DNA from: Comamonadaceae bacterium
Lineage (GTDB): Bacteria > Pseudomonadota > Gammaproteobacteria > Burkholderiales > Burkholderiaceae_C
Assembly (NCBI GenBank): GCA_947455145.1
Contig: CANGME010000002.1
Location: forward strand, 124,001-188,000
DNA length: 64,000 nt
Reading direction: 5' to 3'
The notes beneath the pieces are model-generated. The model saw only the letters and a list, made by a program, of their open reading frames with translations, did no database searches and was not told where the DNA came from. Positions 17,279 through 27,200 of this stretch are shown piece by piece. The position numbers and the translations under genes were made by a program. Each line of letters begins with the position of its first letter. Positions within the stretch are counted from its first letter, which is position 1.

Positions 17279-17367
17279 TTAAGCTTTGCGCAGCTCAAAG
17301 TTTTCAATGAGACGGTAATCGTGTTGAAAGTCTTTGAGCCAGTCATTGCTATCAAAGGCCCAAATAA
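17279..17367 (-). pseudogene. 3' remnant of an unidentified coding sequence
   Basis: On the minus strand the frame reads ...FIWAFDSNDWLKDFQ and then HDYRLIENFELRKA before TAA at 17279-17281, followed by an intrinsic terminator. The composition (charged, aromatic, a natural-looking tail) and the correctly placed terminator suggest the last ~29 codons of a real gene whose 5' part is gone. No start codon with a ribosome site is visible, and the upstream side is the dinD-like gene in opposite orientation. The family was not recognised. Confidence 0.5.
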
Positions 17368-18213
17368 ATGAAAATCCTTCCCGCTGAATTCGATGGCCAG
17401 GCTATCCGCCGCGTATACGACGAGACCACTGAAATCTGGTGGTTCTCAGTTGTGGATGTGGTGCAAGTGTTGACGCAGCAGGCCGACTACCAGACGGCGC
17501 GCAAGTACTGGAACAAGCTCAAAGAGCGCCTGAGGAAAGAAGGCAGTCAGTCGGTGACAAACTGTCACCGACTGAAATTGCCGGCTGCCGACGGCAAAAA
17601 CTACCTTACTGATGTCGCCGCCGCCGAAACCTTGCTGCGTCTGGTCCAATCCGTCCCCAACCCCAAAGCCGAGCCCATCAAGCTCTGGCTTGCCAAGGTA
17701 GGCTACGAGCGCATGCAAGAGATGGCCGACCCGGCCTTGTCACTAGACCGTGCACGCCAAACGTGGCAGCTACATGGGCGCAGCGACAAGTGGATTCAGC
17801 AGCGAATGACAGGGCAAGAAACGCGCAACAAGCTCACCGATTTCTGGCGCGACCACGCCATCAAGGAAGGCAGTGAGTTCGCCATCCTCACCAACATCAT
17901 TCATCAGGAATGGTCTGGGGTGAGTGTCAAAGATCACAAGGGGATGAAGGGCCTGGAGAGCCAAAACCTGCGTGACCACATGAGCGAGGCTGAACTTATT
18001 TTCACAGCGCTGGCCGAGCTCTCGACCCGGCAGATTGCAGAAAACGTAGACGCCACAGGTATGGAGAAAAACAAAACGGCGGCCAAAGCGGGTGGCCGCA
18101 TTGCCCGGCAAGCCCGTAACCAGTTAGAAAGTCAGACAGGCAAGTCCGTCGTGTCGTCAGAAAACTACTTGCCACCCATTGCAAAGAAGCTGGCAAAACC
18201 ACGCGAGGGTTGA
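17368..18213 (+). CDS. dinD: DinD-like protein with BRO-N domain
   Basis: A 281-residue protein. The N-terminal BRO-N-type domain has EIWWFSVVDVVQVLTQQADY and ARKYWNKLKERL, and the DinD-typical block QSVTNCHRLKLPAADGKNYL follows. The middle part (RMTGQETRNKLTDFWRDHAI) also matches DinD. E. coli DinD is SOS-induced and modulates RecA; no CTG-N10-CAG LexA box is visible upstream here. The gene starts directly against a truncated minus-strand coding remnant and contains a long perfect palindrome, so it probably came in by horizontal transfer. The ribosome site (AAAGG) is weak. Confidence 0.8.
   Translation: MKILPAEFDGQAIRRVYDETTEIWWFSVVDVVQVLTQQADYQTARKYWNKLKERLRKEGSQSVTNCHRLKLPAADGKNYLTDVAAAETLLRLVQSVPNPKAEPIKLWLAKVGYERMQEMADPALSLDRARQTWQLHGRSDKWIQQRMTGQETRNKLTDFWRDHAIKEGSEFAILTNIIHQEWSGVSVKDHKGMKGLESQNLRDHMSEAELIFTALAELSTRQIAENVDATGMEKNKTAAKAGGRIARQARNQLESQTGKSVVSSENYLPPIAKKLAKPREG
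17547..17575. repeat. Perfect 13-bp inverted repeat inside dinD-like gene
   Basis: TCAGTCGGTGACA (17547-17559) is perfectly complementary to TGTCACCGACTGA (17563-17575) with a 3-base spacer. It codes the conserved residues around QSVTNCHRLK, so amino-acid constraint may contribute. Confidence 0.85.
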
Positions 18214-18251
18214 GCCAGAGCGCATCGATGCCAGTGGGGCTGCCTTTGTGG

Positions 18252-18273
18252 GGTGGTTTATTTAAAAACCACC
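18252..18273 (-). terminator. Hairpin at the purU 3' end
   Basis: GGTGGTTT (18252-18259) pairs with AAACCACC (18266-18273). It overlaps the last codons and stop of purU and lies between the convergent dinD-like gene and purU. There is a T-rich loop but no proper T-run. Confidence 0.35.
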
Positions 18274-19106
18274 GTCTTATGCCCATTCACCAGCACCCGG
18301 TGCTCGCTATGCCACTTCACGGCGCGTGCCAGCACTTGGCTTTCGGTGTCGCGGCCCTGGTTGGTGAAGTCTTCTACGGTTTTGGTGTGGTCCACGCGGG
18401 CCACGTCTTGCTCGATGATCGGGCCTTCGTCCAGGTCGGCCGTCACATAGTGGGCGGTGGCCCCCACCAGTTTCACGCCCCGGTCATGCGCTTGGTAATA
18501 GGGCTTGGCACCTTTGAAGCTGGGCAAGAAAGAGTGGTGGATGTTGATGGCCTTGCCCGATAGCTTTTTGCACAGGTCGTCGGACAGCACCTGCATGTAG
18601 CGCGCCAGCACCACCAACTCGGCCCCTTCGGCCTGGATGATTTCAAACTGTTTGGCTTCGGCCTGTGGCTTGGTGGCGGCGGTGACGGGGATGTGGTGAA
18701 ACGGCACGTTGTAGCTGGCGGCCAGTTGGTAAAACTCGCGGTGGTTGGAGACAATGGCGCGGATGTCCAGGGGCAGCAAGCCGCTCTTCCAGCGGAACAG
18801 CAGGTCGTTAAGGCAATGGCCTTCTTTGCTGACCATGATGACGGTACGCATAAGTTGCGCCTTGGCGTTCAGGCTCCATTGCATTTTCAGCGGCTCGGCC
18901 ATCAGCTTGAGTTGAATTTTCAAATCCTCAAACGTCAGTTGCTCGCAGGAGAACTGCACACGCATGAAAAACAGGCCGGTGTCGGGGTCGTTGTACTGGG
19001 CGGCTTCGTCGATGTTGCCGCCGCGCTCCAGCAAAAAACCAGAGACGGCGTGCACCAGACCCAGACGGTCGGGGCAGGACAGGGTGAGAATATAAACTTG
19101 GCTCAT
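18258..19106 (-). CDS. purU: Formyltetrahydrofolate deformylase
   Basis: Hydrolyses 10-formyl-tetrahydrofolate to formate and tetrahydrofolate, balancing one-carbon pools. The 282 residues contain an N-terminal ACT domain (VYILTLSCPDRLGLVHAVSG, residues 4-80) and a formyltransferase-fold domain. The catalytic set is N188, H190 (INIHHSFLPSF) and D226 (ADLDEGPI). Length is that of the family. It stands alone, divergent from the transaminase gene with 52 bases between starts. Confidence 0.95.
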   Translation of the reverse strand: MSQVYILTLSCPDRLGLVHAVSGFLLERGGNIDEAAQYNDPDTGLFFMRVQFSCEQLTFEDLKIQLKLMAEPLKMQWSLNAKAQLMRTVIMVSKEGHCLNDLLFRWKSGLLPLDIRAIVSNHREFYQLAASYNVPFHHIPVTAATKPQAEAKQFEIIQAEGAELVVLARYMQVLSDDLCKKLSGKAINIHHSFLPSFKGAKPYYQAHDRGVKLVGATAHYVTADLDEGPIIEQDVARVDHTKTVEDFTNQGRDTESQVLARAVKWHSEHRVLVNGHKTVVFK

Positions 19107-19158
19107 AGGATTCCTTTGAATCCCCTATTGTCTCAATTCTCAGAAAGATCACGACATC

Positions 19159-20487
19159 ATGCTGAACACAGACGCGCATTGGCTGCCCTTCACCCCGAAC
19201 CGCAGCTTCCACCAAGACCCGCGCATCTTTGTCGCAGCCGAGGGCATGCACTTCACCACGCACGATGGGCGCCAGGTGCTGGACGGCATCTCTAGCCTGT
19301 GGTGCGTTGGCGCCGGGCACAAGCGGCGCGAGATCAACGAGGCCATCAAACAACAGCTTGACACGCTGGACTACTCGACTGCGTTCAGCGCCAGCAACGA
19401 CAAGGCCGCTGAGACAGCGCAGCGCATTGCGGAACTAGCCCCGGGCGACTTGAATAAAGTGCTGTTTTGCACCTCGGGCAGTGAGGCAGTTGATACTGCG
19501 ATGAAGCTCGCACTGGCTCATCACCGTGCGCGCGGCGAAGGCCACCGCAACGTCTTCATTGGCCGTGAGCGGGGCTACCACGGCGTGGGGTTTGGCGGCA
19601 TGAGCGTGGGCGGCATTCCGGGCAACCGCAAGGTTTTTGGCACGGCGATGTTGCCGCGTGTGGATCACCTGCGTTTCATCCATGACCCACTCAATCACGC
19701 CTACTACAACGGGGTAGAACCGGTGTGGCAAGAAGACCTGTTGCTGGAACTGGAAAACCGCATCATCCCCCTGCATGACGCCAGCAATATCGCGGCGGTG
19801 ATTGTGGAGCCGGTGGCGGGCAGTGCGGGTTGGTACGTGCCGCCGCAGGGCTACCTCAAGCGCCTGCGTGAGATTTGCGACAAGCACAACATTTTGCTTA
19901 TTTTTGACGAGGTCATCACCGGATTTGGCCGCTTGGGCGTGCCCTTTGGTGCGGACTATTTTGGCGTGGTGCCTGACATGCTGACTTTTGCCAAGTGCGT
20001 CACCAATGGCGTTATTCCCATGGGCGGTGTAATCTGCCGCAGCGCCTTGTACGAAAACCTGATGCTGGCCCATGCCAATAGTCCGGCGCACGCCATTGAG
20101 TTTGCCCACGGCTACACCTACTCGGGCCACCCCGTGGCTTGTGCCGCTGCCATCGCCACACTCAATGTCTACCGCGATGAGCAACTCTTTGCGCGTGCCG
20201 CCGAGATGGGCAAGATGCTGGGCGATGCCATGCACAGCGCCTTGACGGGTTTGCCACACGTCTCCAGCATTCGCACCTTGGGCCTGGCTGGCGCGGTAGA
20301 GCTAGCTAGCCCAGTAGGTCAAGCGGGTAAGCGCGCCTATGACGTTTTTATTGACTGCTTTCACCGAGGCGTTATGGTGCGCAATGCAGGGGACAACGTA
20401 GTACTGGCGCCGGCTTATGTTGTGACCAAGGCGCAAATTGAGCGCATGGTGGGCACGCTGGCTGAGGCGATTCGGCGGGTTCGGTGA
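19159..20487 (+). CDS. Omega-amino acid:pyruvate (beta-alanine:pyruvate) aminotransferase
   Basis: A 442-residue class III PLP aminotransferase. The PLP lysine is K279 (LTFAKCVTNG), the cofactor aspartate D250 is in LLIFDEVITGFGRLG, and the phosphate-binding loop is TSGSEAVDTA. The N-terminus HWLPFTPNRSFHQDPRIF is typical of the omega-amino acid:pyruvate group, which moves the amino group of beta-alanine or similar amines onto pyruvate. Substrate choice within the group is inferred from these motifs. Confidence 0.88.
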   Translation: MLNTDAHWLPFTPNRSFHQDPRIFVAAEGMHFTTHDGRQVLDGISSLWCVGAGHKRREINEAIKQQLDTLDYSTAFSASNDKAAETAQRIAELAPGDLNKVLFCTSGSEAVDTAMKLALAHHRARGEGHRNVFIGRERGYHGVGFGGMSVGGIPGNRKVFGTAMLPRVDHLRFIHDPLNHAYYNGVEPVWQEDLLLELENRIIPLHDASNIAAVIVEPVAGSAGWYVPPQGYLKRLREICDKHNILLIFDEVITGFGRLGVPFGADYFGVVPDMLTFAKCVTNGVIPMGGVICRSALYENLMLAHANSPAHAIEFAHGYTYSGHPVACAAAIATLNVYRDEQLFARAAEMGKMLGDAMHSALTGLPHVSSIRTLGLAGAVELASPVGQAGKRAYDVFIDCFHRGVMVRNAGDNVVLAPAYVVTKAQIERMVGTLAEAIRRVR

Positions 20488-20600
20488 TATTGATCACACA
20501 ATAACCCCACCAATTCAAGCCGATGCCCAATAAAATGCCGCATGCTTTCAAAACAAGTCAAAGTGAGTATTCGCTTGCCTGCGTGGTCTGAGGTCAACAC
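20488..20600 (+). promoter_or_regulatory. Leader region of the pel operon
   Basis: This 113-base gap before pelA is the likely site of the pel promoter. AATAAAATG near 20528 is a possible -10 region. A FleQ-type site could not be recognised with confidence. TGAGG just before GTG 20601 is the likely ribosome site. Confidence 0.35.
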
Positions 20601-23378
20601 GTGAACCGTTGGCTCTCTTTGACGCGCTTGCTTTCCTTGCTTGCCAGCTTTTTTGTATCCGGCGTCGCCTGCGCTGCACCGGCCGTGGCCTTCTACTACG
20701 GCCCTCAGCCACCCTGGAATGAATTGCAAGCCTTTGACTTGGTGGTGGTGGATCCCGGCCATGTCCCCAACCCCACCCAACCCGTGTTGCCGCAAACCGA
20801 GAAGGTGGCCTATGTCTCGGTGGGCGAAGTGCACCCCTCACGCCCTTACGCAGCCAAAATCCCCAAGGCCTGGCTCAAGGGTGAAAACAAAGATTGGGGC
20901 AGCCGCCTGATCGACCAAGCCGCTTCCGATTGGCCCCAGTTTTTTTCTGACAGTGTGATCGATCCACTGTGGGCTGCTGGCTACCGCAGCTTCTTTCTTG
21001 ACACGCTGGATTCCTACCACCTGTTCGCCAAAGCACCTGAAGACAAGGCCAAGCAAGAAGCGGGCATGGTCGCGTTGGTCAAGGAGCTCAAACGCCGCCA
21101 TCCACAAGCCAAGTTAATTTTTAATCGCGGCTTTGAAATCCTGGATCGCACCTATAAAGAGGTCGCGTATGTTGCCGCCGAATCCTTGTTCCAAGGCTAC
21201 GACGCAGGAAAAAGCACGTACCGTCCCGTGCCTGCGGCAGACCGAGAATGGTTGCTGGGGCAATTCAAGCGCATAACCCAAGAATACAAACTGCCCGTCA
21301 TCGCCATCGACTACGTGCCTCCCAATAACCGGGAGCTGGCGCGTAGCACTGCCAAGCAAATTGAAGCGCAGGGCTTCATTCCTTGGGTGGCCACACCTGA
21401 CTTGGCAACATTAGGAGTTGGCTCGGTCGAGGTGATGCCGCGTCGTATTTTGGTGGTTCACAGCCCCTTGGCCAGTGAGTATGAATTGAGGGGTACCGAG
21501 GCCGTCCGCATGGCGACCATGCCCTTGAATTATCTAGGTTATGCAGTGGAGTATGTGGATTTTCGCCACCTGCCTGAAGCCAACTTGGCCGGTCGTTACG
21601 CTGGGGTTGTTTTTTGGCTGGGCGAGCTCGGGACCAGTTCTGAAAAGCAAGCAATCAGCACCTGGATGAGCAAGCGCATTGATGAAAATGTCCCCGTGGC
21701 ATTAATTAATGATGTCAGCCCCATGTTGTCTTCAACATTGAGCAATAAGCTGGGGGTGGATCTGACGAGCAAAGGAGCAGACAACGGCCCAGTCACCATC
21801 AGCCAACAGGCCAGCATGATGGGATTTGGCCGCCAACCACAGCCACAAGTTAATGAATTCACACCGCTCGTTATCAAAGACGGACGCCCCTTGCTCACCC
21901 TGAGTAGGGGCAAAGCAAAACAAGTAGCCGCAGCCCTCACCCCTTGGGGTGGTTATGTCATGTCACCTTTTGGTATGGTGACTTTGGCAAGCGATAAGGA
22001 GTCACGCTGGGTAATCGACCCCTTTGCTTTTTTCAAAGAAGTGCTGCGCTTGCCCGACATGCCTGTGCCTGATGTGACAACTGAGAGCGGGCGGCGAATG
22101 CTGCTGGCACACATGGATGGCGACGGTTTTGTCAGCCGCTCTGAGCTGCCAGGCAATCCTTTTGCGGGGGAGGTGATTCGAGACCGCATCGTTAAAAAAT
22201 ACCCCGTGCCCATGGCCATTTCTGTGATCGAAGCCGAGTTGTCTCCCCAAGGCTTGTACCCTCAATACTCAAAGCAGACTGAGGCTGTTGCCAAAGAAAT
22301 TTTTCGGGCTCCGAATGTGGAGTTGGCCTCGCACAGCTTCACCCACCCTTTCAACTGGGAAAAGGCCCAAGAGTCAGGCAAGTCTGAAGAGGGCTACCAT
22401 CTGAAAATTCCCGGGTACAGTTTTAATCTACAGCGCGAGATAGAAGGCTCCATTCGCTACATCGAAACCCGTCTGGCTCCTGCGGGTAAGAAGGTCAACC
22501 TGTTCTTGTGGACAGGCAACACGATTGCAGGGCGAGACGCTATTGCATTAACCAAAAAGCAAGGTGTAATGAATATGAATGGTGGCGATACAGTGGCCAC
22601 TCTGTCGCGCCCATCGGTCACCATGGTAGATGGCCTAGGCATGTATTTTGGTGATCAGTTTCAAGTTTTTGCGCCCAACCAAAACGAGAATGTTTACACA
22701 AACGATTGGCGCGGACCTTTCTCGGGTTTTGAGCGGGTCATCGAGACCTTTGAATTCACTGAAAAACCTCGCCGCCTCAAGCCCATCAATATTTATTTCC
22801 ACACCTACATCGCCACAAAACTGGCGGGGCTGCGGTCTTTGGAAAAAGTATTTGACTATGCGCTCAAGCAAGAAACCACTCCGGTTTTTGCGTCTGATTA
22901 CGCGCGCAAAGTAGAGTCATTTTTAAAAGTTGCCGTGGCCCGCACTTCCAAAGGCTGGCGCGTGCGTGGCATGGGTAACTTGCATACCTTGCGTGCGCCC
23001 AATGCTCTTGGCTCGCCCGATCTGGGGTTGAGTGAATCCATCGCGGGTTTTAAACTAAACGCACAAGACAGCTATATTCATTTGGCCGGGTCATCAGGGG
23101 AGTTGGTATTTACTCCTCAGGCCAAAACCGGCTTGCGACTGGACTCGGCCAACGCCAGCCCTGAAGCATTTGAGCGCATTGAGAATGTATCCAACACGAC
23201 CTACCGTTGGACTCTGGTGGGACAAGTTCCTTTGCAGTTCACATTGGCCTACGCCAAAGGCTGTCGAGTTTCAGTGGCCGGGCGTGAACTAACACCCAGT
23301 CGCACGCAGGCTGAATTTACAAATTACGAACTGAGTAGCCATGCTGCCCGACCGCTCGAAGCGATATGCCGGCGCTAA
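20601..23378 (+). CDS. pelA: PelA: periplasmic Pel polysaccharide hydrolase/deacetylase
   Basis: A 925-residue periplasmic enzyme that partly deacetylates and trims Pel, a cationic GalN/GalNAc-rich polymer, before export. A signal peptide (SLLASFFVSGVACA) is followed by a TIM-barrel glycoside-hydrolase domain (about residues 28-270; candidate acids D137 and E194) and a polysaccharide deacetylase domain whose metal ligands are D506 (HMDGDGF), H578 and H582 (SHSFTHPF). The D-to-H spacing of 72 equals that in P. aeruginosa PelA (D528/H600/H604). The length is close to the reference 948. The start is GTG. It overlaps pelB's first gene by 38 bases and opens a seven-function operon. Confidence 0.95.
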   Translation: MNRWLSLTRLLSLLASFFVSGVACAAPAVAFYYGPQPPWNELQAFDLVVVDPGHVPNPTQPVLPQTEKVAYVSVGEVHPSRPYAAKIPKAWLKGENKDWGSRLIDQAASDWPQFFSDSVIDPLWAAGYRSFFLDTLDSYHLFAKAPEDKAKQEAGMVALVKELKRRHPQAKLIFNRGFEILDRTYKEVAYVAAESLFQGYDAGKSTYRPVPAADREWLLGQFKRITQEYKLPVIAIDYVPPNNRELARSTAKQIEAQGFIPWVATPDLATLGVGSVEVMPRRILVVHSPLASEYELRGTEAVRMATMPLNYLGYAVEYVDFRHLPEANLAGRYAGVVFWLGELGTSSEKQAISTWMSKRIDENVPVALINDVSPMLSSTLSNKLGVDLTSKGADNGPVTISQQASMMGFGRQPQPQVNEFTPLVIKDGRPLLTLSRGKAKQVAAALTPWGGYVMSPFGMVTLASDKESRWVIDPFAFFKEVLRLPDMPVPDVTTESGRRMLLAHMDGDGFVSRSELPGNPFAGEVIRDRIVKKYPVPMAISVIEAELSPQGLYPQYSKQTEAVAKEIFRAPNVELASHSFTHPFNWEKAQESGKSEEGYHLKIPGYSFNLQREIEGSIRYIETRLAPAGKKVNLFLWTGNTIAGRDAIALTKKQGVMNMNGGDTVATLSRPSVTMVDGLGMYFGDQFQVFAPNQNENVYTNDWRGPFSGFERVIETFEFTEKPRRLKPINIYFHTYIATKLAGLRSLEKVFDYALKQETTPVFASDYARKVESFLKVAVARTSKGWRVRGMGNLHTLRAPNALGSPDLGLSESIAGFKLNAQDSYIHLAGSSGELVFTPQAKTGLRLDSANASPEAFERIENVSNTTYRWTLVGQVPLQFTLAYAKGCRVSVAGRELTPSRTQAEFTNYELSSHAARPLEAICRR

Positions 23379-24261
23379 CCATCGGCCCATAAGGCTCGTG
23401 CTGGCCACGAACTGGCAGATCATGCTGATCGCGGTCATCATGGTTGGTCTGCTGCGCGTTATTTTTCCGCACAAGGCTTTGGTAGAGAAGCTCTACCATC
23501 ACGACGCGCTCGACGAGCTAACTTTGTCGTACATCGAGAACCTGTACAGGGCTGAACCAGACAACTATGACCTGACTCTATTGCTGGCTAGAGCCAGGCC
23601 TGATCAATCTCTAACAGCGCAAGAACAATTGCTGCAATCCGTGCTGACTTCAGGTGATGTTCGCCAACGCAGCGAGGCTCGCCTGTTTTTGCTCTCGTCT
23701 ATTGAAGATATGTTGGCCGGCGATCTTTCCGATACAGACAAAACCCATTGGACACGCCGCCTGACAATCTTGCTTCAGTCCGCGCGTGGGGACGATATCT
23801 CATCAGAATTAGCCAGTGCCTTCGCCGCAGCCGCTTTCCGGATGGAACGTATGGACTTGGGCATTTATTTCCTGGGCCGCATCAGCCCTGATCGCCCCGT
23901 TGCCACTCTGGTTAAATATGCCAAAGAAGCGCTTGGTTTGGGTCATTATGAGCTGGCTGCCCAATACTTTTTTCTAGCACGCAAGCACACCCCTAACCGT
24001 GATGACGCCCGCCAGTTTTTTCACCAAGGTATTGGCGCCTTAATGGCATCCAGTCGCTTTCAACTTGCCATGCAAGAAGCGCAAAAAGAACTTGGCGATC
24101 TGGCCGACGATCTACCCACCTTGCGCTATATGGCGCAAACAGCATTGGCCGCAGGGGAGCCTAAATTAGCTGCGATGTATGCACAACGGCTGGTCTTCAC
24201 GGACGCCTCGCTATCGCATCCAGCTGCCGTGCCCCCTGCCCCTGTTCGCAGCGCCCCATGA
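23341..24261 (+). CDS. pelB: PelB N-terminal part as a separate gene: inner-membrane-anchored TPR protein
   Basis: A 306-residue protein equivalent to the N-terminus of PelB. A short cytoplasmic segment precedes one membrane helix (about residues 19-41, ending VGLLRVIFPHKAL). It is followed by PelB-like text (LSYIENLYRAEPDNYDLTLL) and helical TPR-type repeats up to a Pro/Ala-rich end. In P. aeruginosa this region is fused to the rest of PelB and tethers the TPR scaffold to the inner membrane. Here it ends within an ATGA overlap with the next gene. The start could also be GTG near 23397, which would shorten the overlap with pelA but cut into the cytoplasmic segment. Confidence 0.85.
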   Translation: MLPDRSKRYAGANHRPIRLVLATNWQIMLIAVIMVGLLRVIFPHKALVEKLYHHDALDELTLSYIENLYRAEPDNYDLTLLLARARPDQSLTAQEQLLQSVLTSGDVRQRSEARLFLLSSIEDMLAGDLSDTDKTHWTRRLTILLQSARGDDISSELASAFAAAAFRMERMDLGIYFLGRISPDRPVATLVKYAKEALGLGHYELAAQYFFLARKHTPNRDDARQFFHQGIGALMASSRFQLAMQEAQKELGDLADDLPTLRYMAQTALAAGEPKLAAMYAQRLVFTDASLSHPAAVPPAPVRSAP

Positions 24262-27200
24262 GTCGATTGTTGCAACGGTTATTGGCGTTTACAGGTCTGT
24301 GGGCCACTTGTTGTGGCGCCCAAGCTGATCAAAATCTACTGACTGGGCATGACTACTATTCTTGGCAGATCATGAGTAGTGGCCCCCAAACCTTAGAAAA
24401 GGTGTATCACCAATACCAGGACTTGCCTTATTTGCGAATCGAACGACGAGGCGAGGTTTATGTCTTGCGCGCGGGGTTTTGGCCCAGCATCCAGGCTGCC
24501 CGAGATGCATTGGCATCTCAATTACGCAAAGAGGACGTAATTCGCCTCGCAGCCTACCGCCCTGACGCTATCGTCAAACGCAATTGGGAAGAGACCGCTG
24601 GCAATGATCGTGTGCCTGAGTCCAAGCCCGCATCAGCCCTTAAAGCCCCAAACTCGCCTGAACCCGAATCAACTCGAAAACCTGCGAACCTTGACGCAAA
24701 ACCCGTAACACCCTTAGCACCCGTCACACCGCGAATCGCTGAATCACCATTGCGCGCAAAAGATCCTACTCAAGCACAACCAATATCTGCGTTTGAAGCC
24801 GGTGACCCCAAACCGTTCAATGCCGACGACTACGCCTTGGCCTTCAGTGCCTTCATGGGTTCAGGGCAAATTGAACCCGCTTTCCGTCTGGCCCAAAAAG
24901 CCGTAGCCAGCGTTCCTTCAGACGCCGAATGGCGGCGCAAACTGGCCCGCTTAAGCGATTGGACCAAGCGCCCCCAAATCGCATGGACGCACTGGTCGCA
25001 CCTGTTCCAGCAAGGAGATCGCTCCGAAGAGGTGGTGAACGCTGTGCTGCGGCTCGCACCTATGACCGAGCAACCCGAACTGGCCATTGCCGCCTGGCAA
25101 GCGCGAGCGGCACACCACGAACCCACAAGCACCCAATGGACCGACCTTTACCGGTTGTACGACATGGCCGGACAGTCTAAGCAGGGCTCGGTATATTTTG
25201 AGCAGCAATACCGTCGCCTAGGCAATCCTTTGTTTTTAGAACACGCGGCACAAATGGCCGTCAACACGGGCGATGACGAACGCGGTGTACATCTGTTTGC
25301 AGAACGCGCCAAGCTGAAGCCTTTCTCCATGGACGCCACCTTGCAAGCAGTGGTAATTCTGATTGGGCGCGACCGCATGCGCGAGGCCTATGAGCTGATG
25401 GAAGCCCTGAGTTTTGAAGTGCCAGCAGATGCTGAAGAATTTTGGCGCATTCTTGGCAATGTTGCGTGGGAACTGCAAGAAGCAGCAGGAGCAGAAAAAG
25501 CCTATCAAAAATTTGCCCGTGGACCTCAGGCTACAGAAGGCGACTGGTCACGACTGATTTACTTGGTGCGCCAACGCCACCCCAAGCAAGGAGCAGACTT
25601 GGCGTTTGAGGCTTACCGCCGCTACGGCAATACTGACAACCTGAAGTTGGCGCTAGGCATCTTCGCCCAAGAAGGCGATGTAGCCGGACAAGCACGAATT
25701 TTCAATCAGATCAATCCATCTGATCTGGTGCAGTTGGAGAATGACGTTCAGTTCTTGATACAGCGTGCCCAGTTCTATCAAAATCAGGCCGAGATGGACA
25801 AGGCGTGGCAAGACTTTCGCCGGGCGATGAGCCGCAGCCCGCAGGACAGCCAAATCACTGTGCCTGCCTTGTGGTTTTTGATAAATACTGATCGCAAACA
25901 AGAGCTTGAATCGATGCTGAGTGCACTGGCTCCCCAAGCGAAAAAAGAATCGGCTTTTTGGCAGCCTTTTGCTGCGGGTTACCACGCCCTGGATCGCTTC
26001 AAAGACGCACTGAACTGGTACCGTAAAGAAGTCTTGCGCAACCAGGAAGACAATCTATTGCTCCTCAATTACGCAGACGCACTAGAGCGAGTGAATCTGG
26101 CCGGCATGGCTGAGCGGGTGCGCCGACATGCCTGGTTCAAGCTGAATGAGAAGCACCCCAAACCCAACCTTCAAGCGCCGCTGGACGATCAGCCTGAGTT
26201 GCTAGCACTGGCACGATTGGCTATCCTCAATGCGCCTGGCGACCCCGGCATGGCCTTGATTCGACAAGTTGTAAGTCAACTGCGCGGCCTGCCCGAGCAG
26301 CAAACGGCAACCAAACAAACCCGCGACCTGATTTTGGGCTGGGCCATTTCCAAAGAACAATTTCCCAATGCACGCAGCTGGATGTGGCTGAACTACGCAC
26401 GCAAGGCCGGCAAAGACCAAGCCGCGCCATTGTGGGGCGAGAGCCAAACTGCCCTGCAATTACAAGACACAGCAATCATGGATCGATTGTTGCTCCAACA
26501 ATCAGATCGCTTACCCGTCTATAACCGTTACGACACGGCCTACACAATGGAGCACTGGCCCCAGGCCTTGAATGTCGCCTTTGAGGGTATGCAACGCAAC
26601 GAAGTCGATGAGCCCCTACACGACCGCTACCGTCAGCACGCACCCTTACATGCGAACTATGTGCAAATGCGTGTGGCCAATGAGGCCTATGGGACACTTA
26701 ATGTGAACAGTCTGCAAATGGAGGCCCGTCTGATACTGGAGCCAAAATTGCACTTAACGTTGGGGTGGGCACAGAATATCCAATCCAGCTCCGACCCCGC
26801 AACCGGCCCATTCGTGCCTGGCAGCGAACAACTCAGCAGCCTGAATTTGCGCTGGTTAGGTGGCCTCGGTGATACAACTGCCAACGTTTTTCAGCGCAAT
26901 GAAATGGCCAGTACTTTTGGTCTCAAACTGGCGCAAACATGGCGATCTGGTCCGCGATGGGTGTTCGATGCAAGCGCAGGTCTACGCGCGGACTCCAGCG
27001 ACAGCTTGGCCTTGCGCGTGGGTGGTTACGAAGACAACGTGCGGCTGGGCTTTACCTACGTCATCAGCAAACGCGAATACCTACGCTATGGCCTGCGTAT
27101 GGCGCGGTTTTCTACACAGTTTGACGATTACCTGGGCTCAGGGCAAAACCACAACCTGGAGTTGGGATACCGCATTCGCACCGAATACCCCGATTTTCGC

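Noticed and set aside
17132-17371. 79-residue plus-strand open frame before dinD
   Set aside because: It crosses the minus-strand terminator and coding remnant and has no protein-like features or ribosome site.
24250-24270. Frameshift splitting a single pelB
   Set aside because: The junction is a clean ATGA overlap and the second gene begins with a signal peptide, so it is a designed two-gene arrangement rather than a sequencing frameshift.
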